A DNA stretch of 64,000 nt from assembly GCF_001676615.1 (NCBI RefSeq), contig NZ_LYXZ01000008.1, positions 1-64,000 on the forward strand, in the 5' to 3' direction. Numbering within the stretch: the first letter of the stretch is position 1; the number at the start of each line of letters is the position of its first letter. The stretch comes from Labrys sp. WJW (GTDB taxonomy: Bacteria > Pseudomonadota > Alphaproteobacteria > Rhizobiales > Labraceae). A program made the translations under genes and the position numbers. The notes under the pieces are model-generated. The model ran no database searches. It saw nothing but the letters and a program-made list of their open reading frames with translations, and was not told the origin of the DNA. This document shows, piece by piece, positions 56,856 through 64,000 of the stretch.

Positions 56856-57338
56856 TCAGCCCGCCGGCGCCCTCAACTCGAAGATATCGAGAGCGTATGG
56901 GCCGACATCCTTTTCGAGATGGCGCCATCCCAACCCCGCGTAGAAGGCACGCTTGTCGCTCTCGGCGCAAAGATAGGCCTGGGCGAAACCACGGCTGAAG
57001 GCCAGCTCCGCCGCAGCCGCCACGATGGCGGCACCATGCCTCCGGCGACGGAATTCCGGCTCGATCCACACCGCGGCGACCCAGGGTGTCAGGGCCGGTC
57101 GTTCTTCCAGATCGCTGGCGATCAGCGAGGCCGTGCCGACGAAGTCGTCGCCCCGGTGAGCCACCAGACAGGCCGGCAACACTTCCGTGGTCGTCAGGTT
57201 TTCTGCGAACAGGCCCGCCACGGTCTCGAGGCTCTCGCCCTGTTCCTGCCACCAGGCCCGCCAGACGCGGTCGGCGACCGCCTCGAGGAAATGGGGTTGG
57301 TCACGCAGGTCGGAAATCTCGATGGTGCTCACATTCAA
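56856..57338 (-). CDS. GNAT-family N-acetyltransferase 1
   Basis: This 160-residue protein has the GNAT fold. The acetyl-CoA-binding motif A is WVAAVWIEPEFRRRRHGAAI (near 86-105; R-R-x-x-G type) and motif B is SDKRAFYAGLGWRHLEKD. The substrate is unknown. Its start overlaps the stop of the second GNAT gene by 4 bases, so it is the third gene of a coupled set with the BKACE enzyme. Confidence 0.87.
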   Translation of the reverse strand: MNVSTIEISDLRDQPHFLEAVADRVWRAWWQEQGESLETVAGLFAENLTTTEVLPACLVAHRGDDFVGTASLIASDLEERPALTPWVAAVWIEPEFRRRRHGAAIVAAAAELAFSRGFAQAYLCAESDKRAFYAGLGWRHLEKDVGPYALDIFELRAPAG

Positions 57339-57808
57339 TTCTTTTCGATCAGATCGATGAAACCCGGCTCGTCCAGCACCAGGAAGCGATCATGGTCGAG
57401 CGTGCGGAAACCGTGCCGCCGATAGAAGCGCAGGCCCGCTTCGTTGCCGGCATCGAGGTCAAGCCGCATGAAACGCGCACCGCGCTCGCGGCCACGGCGG
57501 GCCGCCTCCGCCAGGAGCTGGATGCCGATATGTTCGTTACGCCGCTGTGGCGCGACATAGAGGTCGACCACGAAGACACCATTGGCGCCGCGCCAGGTCG
57601 AAAAACTGTCCTGGTGCACCAGATAGCCCGCGAGGCCCCCTTCCGGCGGCTCCGCAACGACGATGCCGATGCTCGGCGTGGCACTGAAAGCCTCGGCACG
57701 CAGAATGTCGCCCGTCGTGCCGACCTTGACCCCGAACAGGGCCGCAAGCTCGCCCACCATCGCAGCGACGGCATCGCAATCCTCCGGCGCGGCAGGGCGA
57801 ATCAGCAT
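57335..57808 (-). CDS. GNAT-family N-acetyltransferase 2
   Basis: The 157-residue protein starts at ATG 57808 (MLIRPAAPEDCDAVAAMV). GNAT motif A is VDLYVAPQRRNEHIGIQLLA near 86-105 and motif B is AGLRFYRRHGFRTLDHDR near 128. The start overlaps the BKACE stop by one base (TGATG), and GNAT 1 follows with a 4-base overlap. The three are therefore one translational unit. An acetyl donor step in the same amino-acid pathway is possible but not shown. Confidence 0.88.
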   Translation of the reverse strand: MLIRPAAPEDCDAVAAMVGELAALFGVKVGTTGDILRAEAFSATPSIGIVVAEPPEGGLAGYLVHQDSFSTWRGANGVFVVDLYVAPQRRNEHIGIQLLAEAARRGRERGARFMRLDLDAGNEAGLRFYRRHGFRTLDHDRFLVLDEPGFIDLIEKN

Positions 57809-58719
57809 CAGCGCGGCCGGATGCCGATGATGGCGCGCGCCTCGTCCGGCGTGGCGATGGCGAGGCCCAGTTCCTCCAGGATGGTGCGGATCTTGGTAAC
57901 CTGCTGGGCGTTGGAGGTGGCGAGCTGGCCCTTGCCGATCCACAGATTATCTTCCAGACCGACGCGGACATGGCCGCCCATCACCGCCGCCATGGTGCCG
58001 AGCGCCATCTGGTTGCGGCCGGCCGCCAGCATCGACCACTCATAGTCCTTGCCGAACAGCTTGTCGGCCGTGCGGCGCATGTCGACCACGCTGTCGGGAT
58101 TGGCGCCGATGCCGCCGAGGATGCCGAGCACGGTCTGCACGAAGAGCGGCGGCGTCACCAGCTTGCGGTCGAGGAAATGAGCCAGCGTATAGAGGTGGCC
58201 GACATCGTAGCATTCGAATTCGAAGCGCGTGCCGAGCGGGCCCATCGTGGTGAGGATGTGCTCGATATCGGCCAGCGTGTTCTTGAACATGCCGCCGCGC
58301 GTCGCTTCCAGGAACGGCACCTCCCAGTCATGCTTCCACTCGCGCGGGCGATCCAGCATCGGATAGAGCCCGAAATTCATGGTGCCGAGATTGAGCGAGC
58401 ACATTTCCGGCTGCAGGCTCGCCGGCCCCTTCAGGCGCTCCTCGATGCTCATGCGGGCCGAACCGCCGGTGGTGATGTTGACGATGGCGTTCGTCGCCTG
58501 CCGGATGCGGGGCACGAACTGCTCGAAGACGGTCACATCGGGCGTGGGCGCCCCCGTCTCGGGATCGCGCGCATGGAGATGCAGCACGGCAGCCCCGGCC
58601 TCCGCCGCCCCGATGGCGGAGGCGGCAATCTCGTCCGGCGTCACCGGCAGATGCGGCGACATGGAGGGGGTGTGGATCGAGCCGGTGATCGCGCAGGAAA
58701 TGACGACTTTATTGGCCAT
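57808..58719 (-). CDS. BKACE-family beta-keto acid cleavage enzyme (DUF849)
   Basis: BKACE enzymes are zinc-dependent; they condense a beta-keto acid with acetyl-CoA and release acetoacetate and a new acyl-CoA. The founder acts on 3-keto-5-aminohexanoate in lysine fermentation. The 303-residue protein begins VVISCAITGSIHTPSMSPHL, with the first zinc histidine expected here. It goes on with AAVLHLHARDPETGAPTPD (HxH zinc pair near residue 48) and later RVGLEDNLWIGKGQLATSN. The start ATG 58719 is chosen over 58728 by homology. Its substrate is unknown. It lies downstream of a class III aminotransferase on the same strand, separated by an R3 palindrome. Confidence 0.92.
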   Translation of the reverse strand: MANKVVISCAITGSIHTPSMSPHLPVTPDEIAASAIGAAEAGAAVLHLHARDPETGAPTPDVTVFEQFVPRIRQATNAIVNITTGGSARMSIEERLKGPASLQPEMCSLNLGTMNFGLYPMLDRPREWKHDWEVPFLEATRGGMFKNTLADIEHILTTMGPLGTRFEFECYDVGHLYTLAHFLDRKLVTPPLFVQTVLGILGGIGANPDSVVDMRRTADKLFGKDYEWSMLAAGRNQMALGTMAAVMGGHVRVGLEDNLWIGKGQLATSNAQQVTKIRTILEELGLAIATPDEARAIIGIRPR

Positions 58720-58769
58720 GACGGGCACCTATGACTTTTGTCTTGTTTGATGGCGGATAGTTTTCAGGT

Positions 58770-58859
58770 CGTCATTGCGAGCGCAGCGAAGCAATCCAGT
58801 CTCTTAGAAGGTTTGCATTTTTCCGACTCCTGGATTGCTTCGCTGCGCTCGCAATGACG
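58770..58859. repeat. Dispersed palindromic repeat R3 (copy 2)
   Basis: Perfect 30-base arms (58770-58799 and 58830-58859) begin CGTCATTGCGAGCGCAGCGA and end with the reverse complement. The spacer is 30 bases. It lies between the aminotransferase and BKACE genes. Confidence 0.88.
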
Positions 58860-58880
58860 AAATCCAATGCCGCAGCCCGG

Positions 58881-60221
58881 CTATGCTCCAATGTCCTTGA
58901 GGGCCTGGCGTAACGATACCGCAAAGCGCCCGGCAATCTCGCCGAGTTCGGCGTCGGTGGCGTTATAGGGCGGCGCCAGGATCACGGTGTCACCCTTGAT
59001 GCCGTCGACATTGCCGCCGGAGGGATAACAGATTAGCCCGTTGGCGAAGGCGCGCGAGCGGATCTTGAGGAATAGCGCCTTCTCTGCCGGGAAGGGTTCC
59101 TTGCTCTCCCGGTCCGCGACGATCTCGATGCCGGTGAAGAAGCCGCGGCCGCGGATATCGCCGATCTGGGCAATGCCGTGGAGGGCATCGGCCAGCGTGC
59201 GCTTGAATTCCTCGCCCTTCACGGCGACGCGCTGCACCAGCCCGTCGCGCTCGACAATGCGCTGCACGGCGACACCGGCGGCGCAGGCGGCTGTGTGGCC
59301 GGTGAAGGTGTGGCCGGTCTGCGGCCCGCCGTCGACGGCATTGATCGGCTCGGCGACCCTGTCGGAATAGACGGCGGCCCCGAGCGGCAGGTAGCCCCCG
59401 CCCAAGCCCTTGGCCACCGTCATGATGTCGGGGAAGACGCCGTCATGCTCGAGCGCACGCCAGGTGCCGCAGCGCCCGGCCCCGCACATCACCTCGTCGG
59501 CAATCATCAGGACGCCATGGCGGTCGCAGATCTCGCGCACCTTCCTGGCATAGCCCGGCGGTGCCGGCACCACGCCACCGGCCGCCCCAACAACTGGTTC
59601 GAACACGAAGGCGGCGACCCTGTCGGGGCCCAGTTCCAGGATCTTGTCTTCGAGTTCCTGCGCACAGGCCGCGCCGACATCCTCCGGCGCCACGCCAGCC
59701 GGCGGCCGGTAGACATTGGCGGGCGAGAGGCGCGGCACGTCGACGAGCGCGCCCTCGAAGGAGAGGCGGCGTTCGCGAAAACCCGAGAGCGCCAAGGCGC
59801 CCAGCGTGTTGCCGTGCCAGGAACGCTCACGCGAAATGAAGCGGCGCCGGCTCATCTCGCCGCGCGCCGCGAAATATTGCAAAGCCAGCTTTAGGGCCGA
59901 TTCCACCGCCTCAGAGCCGCCGGAGACGAACACCATCTGCTTGAGCGTGCCGCCGCAGAGCCGGCCGACGCGCTCGGTCAATTCCTCCAGGGGATCGGAG
60001 GTGAAATTGTAGCGATAGCCATGGGCGATGCGGTCGAGCTGGTCCTTGATCGCCTGGTTGACCTCTTCATTGCCGTGGCCGAGGCAATAGACGGCGGGAC
60101 CGCCCGAGCCGTCGAGATATTGCTTGCCGTCGACATCGGTGAGCACCAGGCCCTTGCCCCAGGCGATCTTCGGCAAGCCCGCCCCCGCCACCGAGGTCGA
60201 TTCCGCGACGTCGCCCGCCAT
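58881..60221 (-). CDS. Class III (omega-type) PLP-dependent aminotransferase
   Basis: The 446-residue enzyme belongs to fold type I, class III, which transfers omega-amino groups of diamines, beta-alanine, GABA or lysine-derived acids. Visible are [20 protein letters not shown] (phosphate loop), [29 protein letters not shown] (PLP-binding aspartate) and [16 protein letters not shown] with the Schiff-base lysine. [14 protein letters not shown] lies further on. ATG 60221 has GGAG 6 bases upstream; ATG 60233 is also possible. Further upstream frame is not conserved. With the BKACE enzyme downstream it may degrade an amino or keto acid, which is inference from neighbourhood. Confidence 0.92.
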   Translation of the reverse strand: MAGDVAESTSVAGAGLPKIAWGKGLVLTDVDGKQYLDGSGGPAVYCLGHGNEEVNQAIKDQLDRIAHGYRYNFTSDPLEELTERVGRLCGGTLKQMVFVSGGSEAVESALKLALQYFAARGEMSRRRFISRERSWHGNTLGALALSGFRERRLSFEGALVDVPRLSPANVYRPPAGVAPEDVGAACAQELEDKILELGPDRVAAFVFEPVVGAAGGVVPAPPGYARKVREICDRHGVLMIADEVMCGAGRCGTWRALEHDGVFPDIMTVAKGLGGGYLPLGAAVYSDRVAEPINAVDGGPQTGHTFTGHTAACAAGVAVQRIVERDGLVQRVAVKGEEFKRTLADALHGIAQIGDIRGRGFFTGIEIVADRESKEPFPAEKALFLKIRSRAFANGLICYPSGGNVDGIKGDTVILAPPYNATDAELGEIAGRFAVSLRQALKDIGA

Positions 60222-60481
60222 CTCCGTCTCCATTCCCAAGATCGAGCGCCTCTCATGGCGCCTTGGCCCGCGCTTTCGGCACGACACTTTGTAGGACATA
60301 TGGAAGGGGGGATCGGCAAGCGTCAAGCGTGGCAAAGCCGCGCGCCAGCTACCCAGTCAGCGATCGATCGCTAACATTGTCCATCCCCCGACAGGACGGC
60401 GCTTCGGCGCTACTTGATCTTGCGCCATATTCCACGCATGGTCCGCTCTTTCGCCGGCAAAGGCGGCTTGGGGCACTTTTC

Positions 60482-61783
60482 ATGAATATCGATATTGCCA
60501 AGAGGGTGTATGATCGGACTTGGAAGCTCGATCCGATCGTCCGCAGCCTCCTGGACACGGACTTCTACAAGCTCCTGATGCTGCAGCCCATCCATGCCCG
60601 GCATGAGAATGTGCGCACCACCTTCACCGTGATCAACCGCACCAAGTCGATCAACCTGGCCGATGTGATCGACGAGAAGGAACTGCGTGACCAGCTCGAC
60701 CACGCCCGCACGCTGCGCTTCGGCAAGCGCGAGCTGATCTGGCTGCGCGGCAACACCTTCTACGGCAAGCAGCAGATCTTCCGGCCCGAATTCCTCGACT
60801 GGCTCGCCGATTTCAGCCTGCCCGACTACGATCTGCGCATCGAGAACGGCGATTATGTGCTCGAATTCGACGCGCCCTGGAGCCAGGCCACCATGTGGGA
60901 GGTTCCGGCACTCGCCATCATCAACGAGCTTAAATCCAGGGCCGCCACCCGTTCCATGGGCCGCTTCGAGCTCGACATCCTCTATGCCCGCGCCAAGGCC
61001 AAGCTGTGGGACAAGATCGAGCGGCTGAAGAAGCTGGAAAACCTGAAGATCTCCGATTTCGGCACCAGGAGGCGCCATTCCTTCCTGTGGCAGAGCTGGT
61101 GCGTGGAGGCGATGAAGGAGGGGCTGGGCAACGCCTTCGTCGGCACCTCCAACGTGCTGCTCGCCATGAACAACGACCTGGAATCGATCGGCACCAACGC
61201 CCATGAGCTGCCCATGGTCTATGCGGCGCTGTGCGAGGAGGACGGTTGCCTGCGCGAATCGCCCTACAAGGTGCTGGAGATGTGGCGCGACTTCTATGAC
61301 GGCAATCTCCTGATCGTGCTGCCCGACACCTTCGGCACCGCCGCCTTCCTGGAGCGTGCGCCGGACTGGGTGGCCGACTGGACCGGCATGCGCCCCGATT
61401 CCAAGCCGATCCAGCAGGCCGGCGAGGAGATCATCGCCTGGTACAGGGCGCGGGGCCGTGACCCGGCCAAGAAGCTGATCATCTTCTCCGACGGCCTCGA
61501 CATCGATTCCATCGAGACCGCCCACAGGAACTTCAACGGCCGCATGCGCCCCTCCTATGGCTGGGGCACCAATCTCACCAACGACTTCCGCGGCTGCGGC
61601 TCGCACCCCATCCCGCTGCTCGATCCGATCTCGCTGGTGTGCAAGATCACCTCGGTCAACGGCAAGCCGGCGGTGAAGCTTTCGGACAACCTCGCCAAGG
61701 CCACCGGCGGGAAAGTAGCGATCGATCGCTATCTGAAGGTGTTCGGTGAGGAAGGGCGGGGGGTGCAGGCGGTGAGCGTATAA
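60482..61783 (+). CDS. pncB: Nicotinate phosphoribosyltransferase
   Basis: PncB joins nicotinate and PRPP to nicotinate mononucleotide with ATP hydrolysis, the salvage entry to NAD. From ATG 60482 the protein is 433 residues, the standard size; longer in-frame starts reach into the divergent aminotransferase leader. Family segments are [20 protein letters not shown] near 22, [15 protein letters not shown] near 195, [23 protein letters not shown] near 270 and [20 protein letters not shown] near 335. TDFYK and GTRRR hold catalytic and phosphate-binding residues. Confidence 0.96.
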   Translation: MNIDIAKRVYDRTWKLDPIVRSLLDTDFYKLLMLQPIHARHENVRTTFTVINRTKSINLADVIDEKELRDQLDHARTLRFGKRELIWLRGNTFYGKQQIFRPEFLDWLADFSLPDYDLRIENGDYVLEFDAPWSQATMWEVPALAIINELKSRAATRSMGRFELDILYARAKAKLWDKIERLKKLENLKISDFGTRRRHSFLWQSWCVEAMKEGLGNAFVGTSNVLLAMNNDLESIGTNAHELPMVYAALCEEDGCLRESPYKVLEMWRDFYDGNLLIVLPDTFGTAAFLERAPDWVADWTGMRPDSKPIQQAGEEIIAWYRARGRDPAKKLIIFSDGLDIDSIETAHRNFNGRMRPSYGWGTNLTNDFRGCGSHPIPLLDPISLVCKITSVNGKPAVKLSDNLAKATGGKVAIDRYLKVFGEEGRGVQAVSV

Positions 61784-61821
61784 CCCACGGCCTGCACGGA
61801 ACATGACCCTTAGGGTCTGCG

Positions 61822-62754
61822 TCACTCCGACAGTTCGACCGCCACCGGCCGTCCCAACGGCCGTTTCAGCATCTGCGCAGCAATCACGCCGGCCAGCACC
61901 AGCCCACCTCCGATGACGTGGTAGGAGCGGATCGGCTCGCCCAGCATGACGATGGCGGCGAGCGCCGTGAACACCGGCAGCAGGTTAAGGAAAATGGCGC
62001 AGCGGCTGGGGCCGAGCTGCTCGACGCCACGGATCCACAGCACCGGCAGCACCACCGAGGCGGCACAGCCGGCATAGGCGATCAGCGGCAGGGTTTCCAT
62101 GTTGAGGGCGCGCAGCGGCGCCGGCGTCGCCAGCAAGGCCGGGAACATCACCGCCAGCGAGCAGAGCGCCTGCATATAGGTCGACTGCCAGCCCGACACA
62201 GGCAGGTTCCAGCGCTTGAGCAGCACCGAATAGAGGGCATAGACGAAGCCTGCCAGCAGCATCAGGGCGTCGCCGGGGTGCACGCCATCCCGGGCCAGGC
62301 TGCCGAGATCGCCGGCGCTGACGAGATAGACGATGCCGACGATCGACAGGACCCCGCCGCCGACCATGCCGATGGTCGGCCGCTCGCCCAGCATCAGCGC
62401 ACTCAAGGCCACGGTCAGCAGGGGCGACAATGCAGTGAACACCGCCATGTTGGTCGCCGTGGTCGACCCCGCTGCGAGATAGGACAGGCTCTGGAACAGG
62501 CACATGGCCAGGAAGCCGAGCACGGCGAATTCGCCGAGATGACGCCACAACACCGCCCGGTTGCGCCAGGCCGGCAGGCCGACGAAGAGGGTCATCAGGC
62601 CGATTGCCAGGACGAGGCGATAGAAAGTGATGGCTTGCGGCCCGATGGCATGGGCCGACAGCCTGGAGACGATGACGTTGCCCGCCCACAGGACGATGGC
62701 GAAGAAGGGATAGAGCAAGGCGAGAGGTTTGGAGGAAGAGGATTTAGAAGACAT
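61822..62754 (-). CDS. EamA/DMT-superfamily transporter
   Basis: This 310-residue protein has ten hydrophobic helices in two EamA repeats of five. The first repeat opens with YPFFAIVLWAGNVIVSRLSA and ends with GERPTIGMVGGGVLSIVGIV. The second ends with MLGEPIRSYHVIGGGLVLAG, the usual GE-P motif of DMT exporters. Members export amino acids or other metabolites; the substrate is unknown. It is divergent from the AraC-type regulator (90-base gap), a pairing that suggests control by it. Confidence 0.9.
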   Translation of the reverse strand: MSSKSSSSKPLALLYPFFAIVLWAGNVIVSRLSAHAIGPQAITFYRLVLAIGLMTLFVGLPAWRNRAVLWRHLGEFAVLGFLAMCLFQSLSYLAAGSTTATNMAVFTALSPLLTVALSALMLGERPTIGMVGGGVLSIVGIVYLVSAGDLGSLARDGVHPGDALMLLAGFVYALYSVLLKRWNLPVSGWQSTYMQALCSLAVMFPALLATPAPLRALNMETLPLIAYAGCAASVVLPVLWIRGVEQLGPSRCAIFLNLLPVFTALAAIVMLGEPIRSYHVIGGGLVLAGVIAAQMLKRPLGRPVAVELSE

Positions 62755-62843
62755 GGCGCACCCGTGGAATGGAGGGGCGGAAACTGCCTCTTTTCACCGC
62801 GTCCGTCTCACGCTAATCTAACATCTACTATCGTGATTGGGAC

Positions 62844-63617
62844 ATGCTGGACGACCACACCACCCGCCACCTCGCTTTCCACGACACCGAGCGCGCCGTC
62901 GTGGCGATGGAGATCGATTATCCCGACGGTTCCGATACCGGCTGGCATGCCCATCCGCGCGCGCAACTGCTCTACGCCATCCAGGGCGTGATGATCGTGC
63001 GCTCGCAGGCCGGCAGCTGGGTGGTGCCGCCCAACCGGGCCGTCTGGCTGGTCGGGGGCCTGGAGCACGAAGTGCGCATGTGCGGCAAGGTCAAGATCCG
63101 CACCGTTTTCATCGATCCCACGGTCTCCGCTGCCCTGCCCAGCGACAATTGCGTGATCGCCGTCTCGCCCCTGCTGCGCGAGCTGATCGTTGCGGCAGTC
63201 GCCATCCCGCTCGATCATCCCGCCAGCGGCCGTGATGAGAGGCTGGTGCAGCTGCTGCTCGACGAGCTCAGACTTCTCGATGTCCTGCCGCTTCATCTGC
63301 CGATGCCGAGGGATGTCCGCCTGCGCACCGTCTGCCGACATCTGATCGCCCATCCCGAAAACGAGGAAACGGCGCAGGACTGGGCTGCGCGCCTCGGCAT
63401 CACCGCCAAGACGGTGCACCGGCTGTTCGCCAGCCAGACGGGGCTCACCTTCGGCCAATGGCGCCAGCAGGCCCGGCTGCTCTTCGCCCTGGAGCAACTG
63501 GCCGCAGGCGCCCGCATCATCGATGTCGTCTATGACAGCGGCTATGCGAGCCAGAGTGCCTTCACCGCGATGTTCCGCCGGCATTTCGGCATGCCCCCCA
63601 GCGAGTTCTATCGGTGA
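62844..63617 (+). CDS. AraC-family regulator with cupin sensor domain
   Basis: The 257-residue protein has an N-terminal cupin (about 15-110; GWHAHPRAQLLYAIQGVMIV, VPPNRAVWLVGGLEHEV). The C-terminal AraC DNA-binding domain (about 150-257) has two helix-turn-helix parts: DWAARLGITAKTVHRLFASQ and DVVYDSGYASQSAFTAMFRR. The end HFGMPPSEFYR is the classic AraC tail. It probably controls the divergent EamA transporter gene, perhaps also the aldo/keto reductase downstream. Confidence 0.93.
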   Translation: MLDDHTTRHLAFHDTERAVVAMEIDYPDGSDTGWHAHPRAQLLYAIQGVMIVRSQAGSWVVPPNRAVWLVGGLEHEVRMCGKVKIRTVFIDPTVSAALPSDNCVIAVSPLLRELIVAAVAIPLDHPASGRDERLVQLLLDELRLLDVLPLHLPMPRDVRLRTVCRHLIAHPENEETAQDWAARLGITAKTVHRLFASQTGLTFGQWRQQARLLFALEQLAAGARIIDVVYDSGYASQSAFTAMFRRHFGMPPSEFYR

Positions 63618-63698
63618 GGCATTCCCGAGAGCCGCGGGGCTTGCCAACGCCGCCTTCCTTGCTTCAAACAGGCGTCCTCCCTTTTCCGGATTCCTTTC

Positions 63699-64000
63699 AT
63701 GAAATTTCATAAGCTCGGCCGCACCGGCCAGGACGTTTCCGTGATTTGCCTGGGCACCATGACCTGGGGCGAGCAGAACAGCGAAGCCGATGGCTTCGCC
63801 CAGATGGATTATGCCCTCGAGCAGGGCGTCAATTTCTTCGACACCGCCGAAATGTATGCGGTTCCCCCACGGGCGGAGACCGCCGGCTCGACCGAACGCA
63901 TCATCGGCAACTGGTTCAAGGCACGCGGCAGCCGCGACAAGGTGATCCTTGCCAGCAAGGTCGCCGGCGCTGGCACCTCGGTCTGGCTGCGCGACGCCCA
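63699..64000 (+). CDS. Aldo/keto reductase, Tas-like (partial, 5' end)
   Basis: The first 100 codons are in the window and the gene runs off the edge. MKFHKLGRTGQDVSVICLGT and MTWGEQNSEADGFAQMDYAL are the N-terminus of the NADP(H)-dependent Tas/YajO group. The catalytic aspartate and tyrosine are in FFDTAEMYAVPPRAETAGST, and the catalytic lysine is in KVILASKVAG. PPRAETAGSTE is characteristic of the Tas branch. It starts 81 bases after the AraC-type gene, on the same strand. Confidence 0.93.
   Translation, partial: MKFHKLGRTGQDVSVICLGTMTWGEQNSEADGFAQMDYALEQGVNFFDTAEMYAVPPRAETAGSTERIIGNWFKARGSRDKVILASKVAGAGTSVWLRDA

Overview
This 64 kb window is high-GC chromosomal DNA that looks alphaproteobacterial, most likely Hyphomicrobiales (rhizobia and relatives). 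The main reasons are the 1,600-residue NAD-glutamate dehydrogenase, the secA/PpiC isomerase/argJ/mutT neighbourhood, the aerobic cobaltochelatase pair cobS-cobT, a cobalamin riboswitch driving cbtBA, and a candidate small RNA with anti-Shine-Dalgarno loops of the kind known in rhizobia. I cannot name the genus. Most genes are ordinary housekeeping or transport genes.

Layout. 0-20 kb: TerC-type membrane protein, LacI regulator, ubiG, giant gdh, an MFS exporter, an ArsB-like carrier, an SpoU/TrmH methyltransferase, an NDUFAF5/BioC-like methyltransferase, mutT, argJ, a periplasmic PpiC isomerase and secA. 20-32.5 kb: an accessory island, all on the minus strand (below). 33-39 kb: RND efflux pump with its adaptor, and ugd. 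39-46.5 kb: cobalt/cobalamin block (phosphatase-like protein, riboswitch, cbtB, cbtA, small RNA, J-domain protein, cobS, cobT, rhomboid-TPR). 46.5-64 kb: SDR plus ArsR with a visible operator, FtsX-like permease, Bax-inhibitor-1 protein, acyl-CoA synthetase, CAP lipoprotein, DUF3772 MscS channel, two GNATs, a BKACE enzyme, class III aminotransferase, pncB, EamA transporter, AraC regulator and the start of an aldo/keto reductase.

The stand-out region is 20.2-32.5 kb. It holds two tandem, paralogous modules, each made of a 655-residue SARP-like (winged helix-BTAD-TPR) regulator, a small protein of a family I do not recognise, and a YcaO enzyme. Module A adds TfuA, the YcaO partner known from thioamide formation. 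Module B adds a PaiB-type FMN-binding protein. A third 655-residue regulator stands alone upstream. The two small proteins share their N- and C-terminal parts, but only A carries an insert of about 13 hexapeptides (QAGVQS/QAGITN type). Regulators A and B share an upstream element with the same internal spacing and a heptamer repeated at an 11-bp period, the spacing used by SARP regulators. The spacers here are strikingly AT-rich. I read this as an uncharacterised YcaO/TfuA peptide- or protein-modification system; whether the small proteins are substrates or partners is open.

Intergenic spaces also carry three families of dispersed palindromic repeats, called R1, R2 and R3 below, with several copies each.
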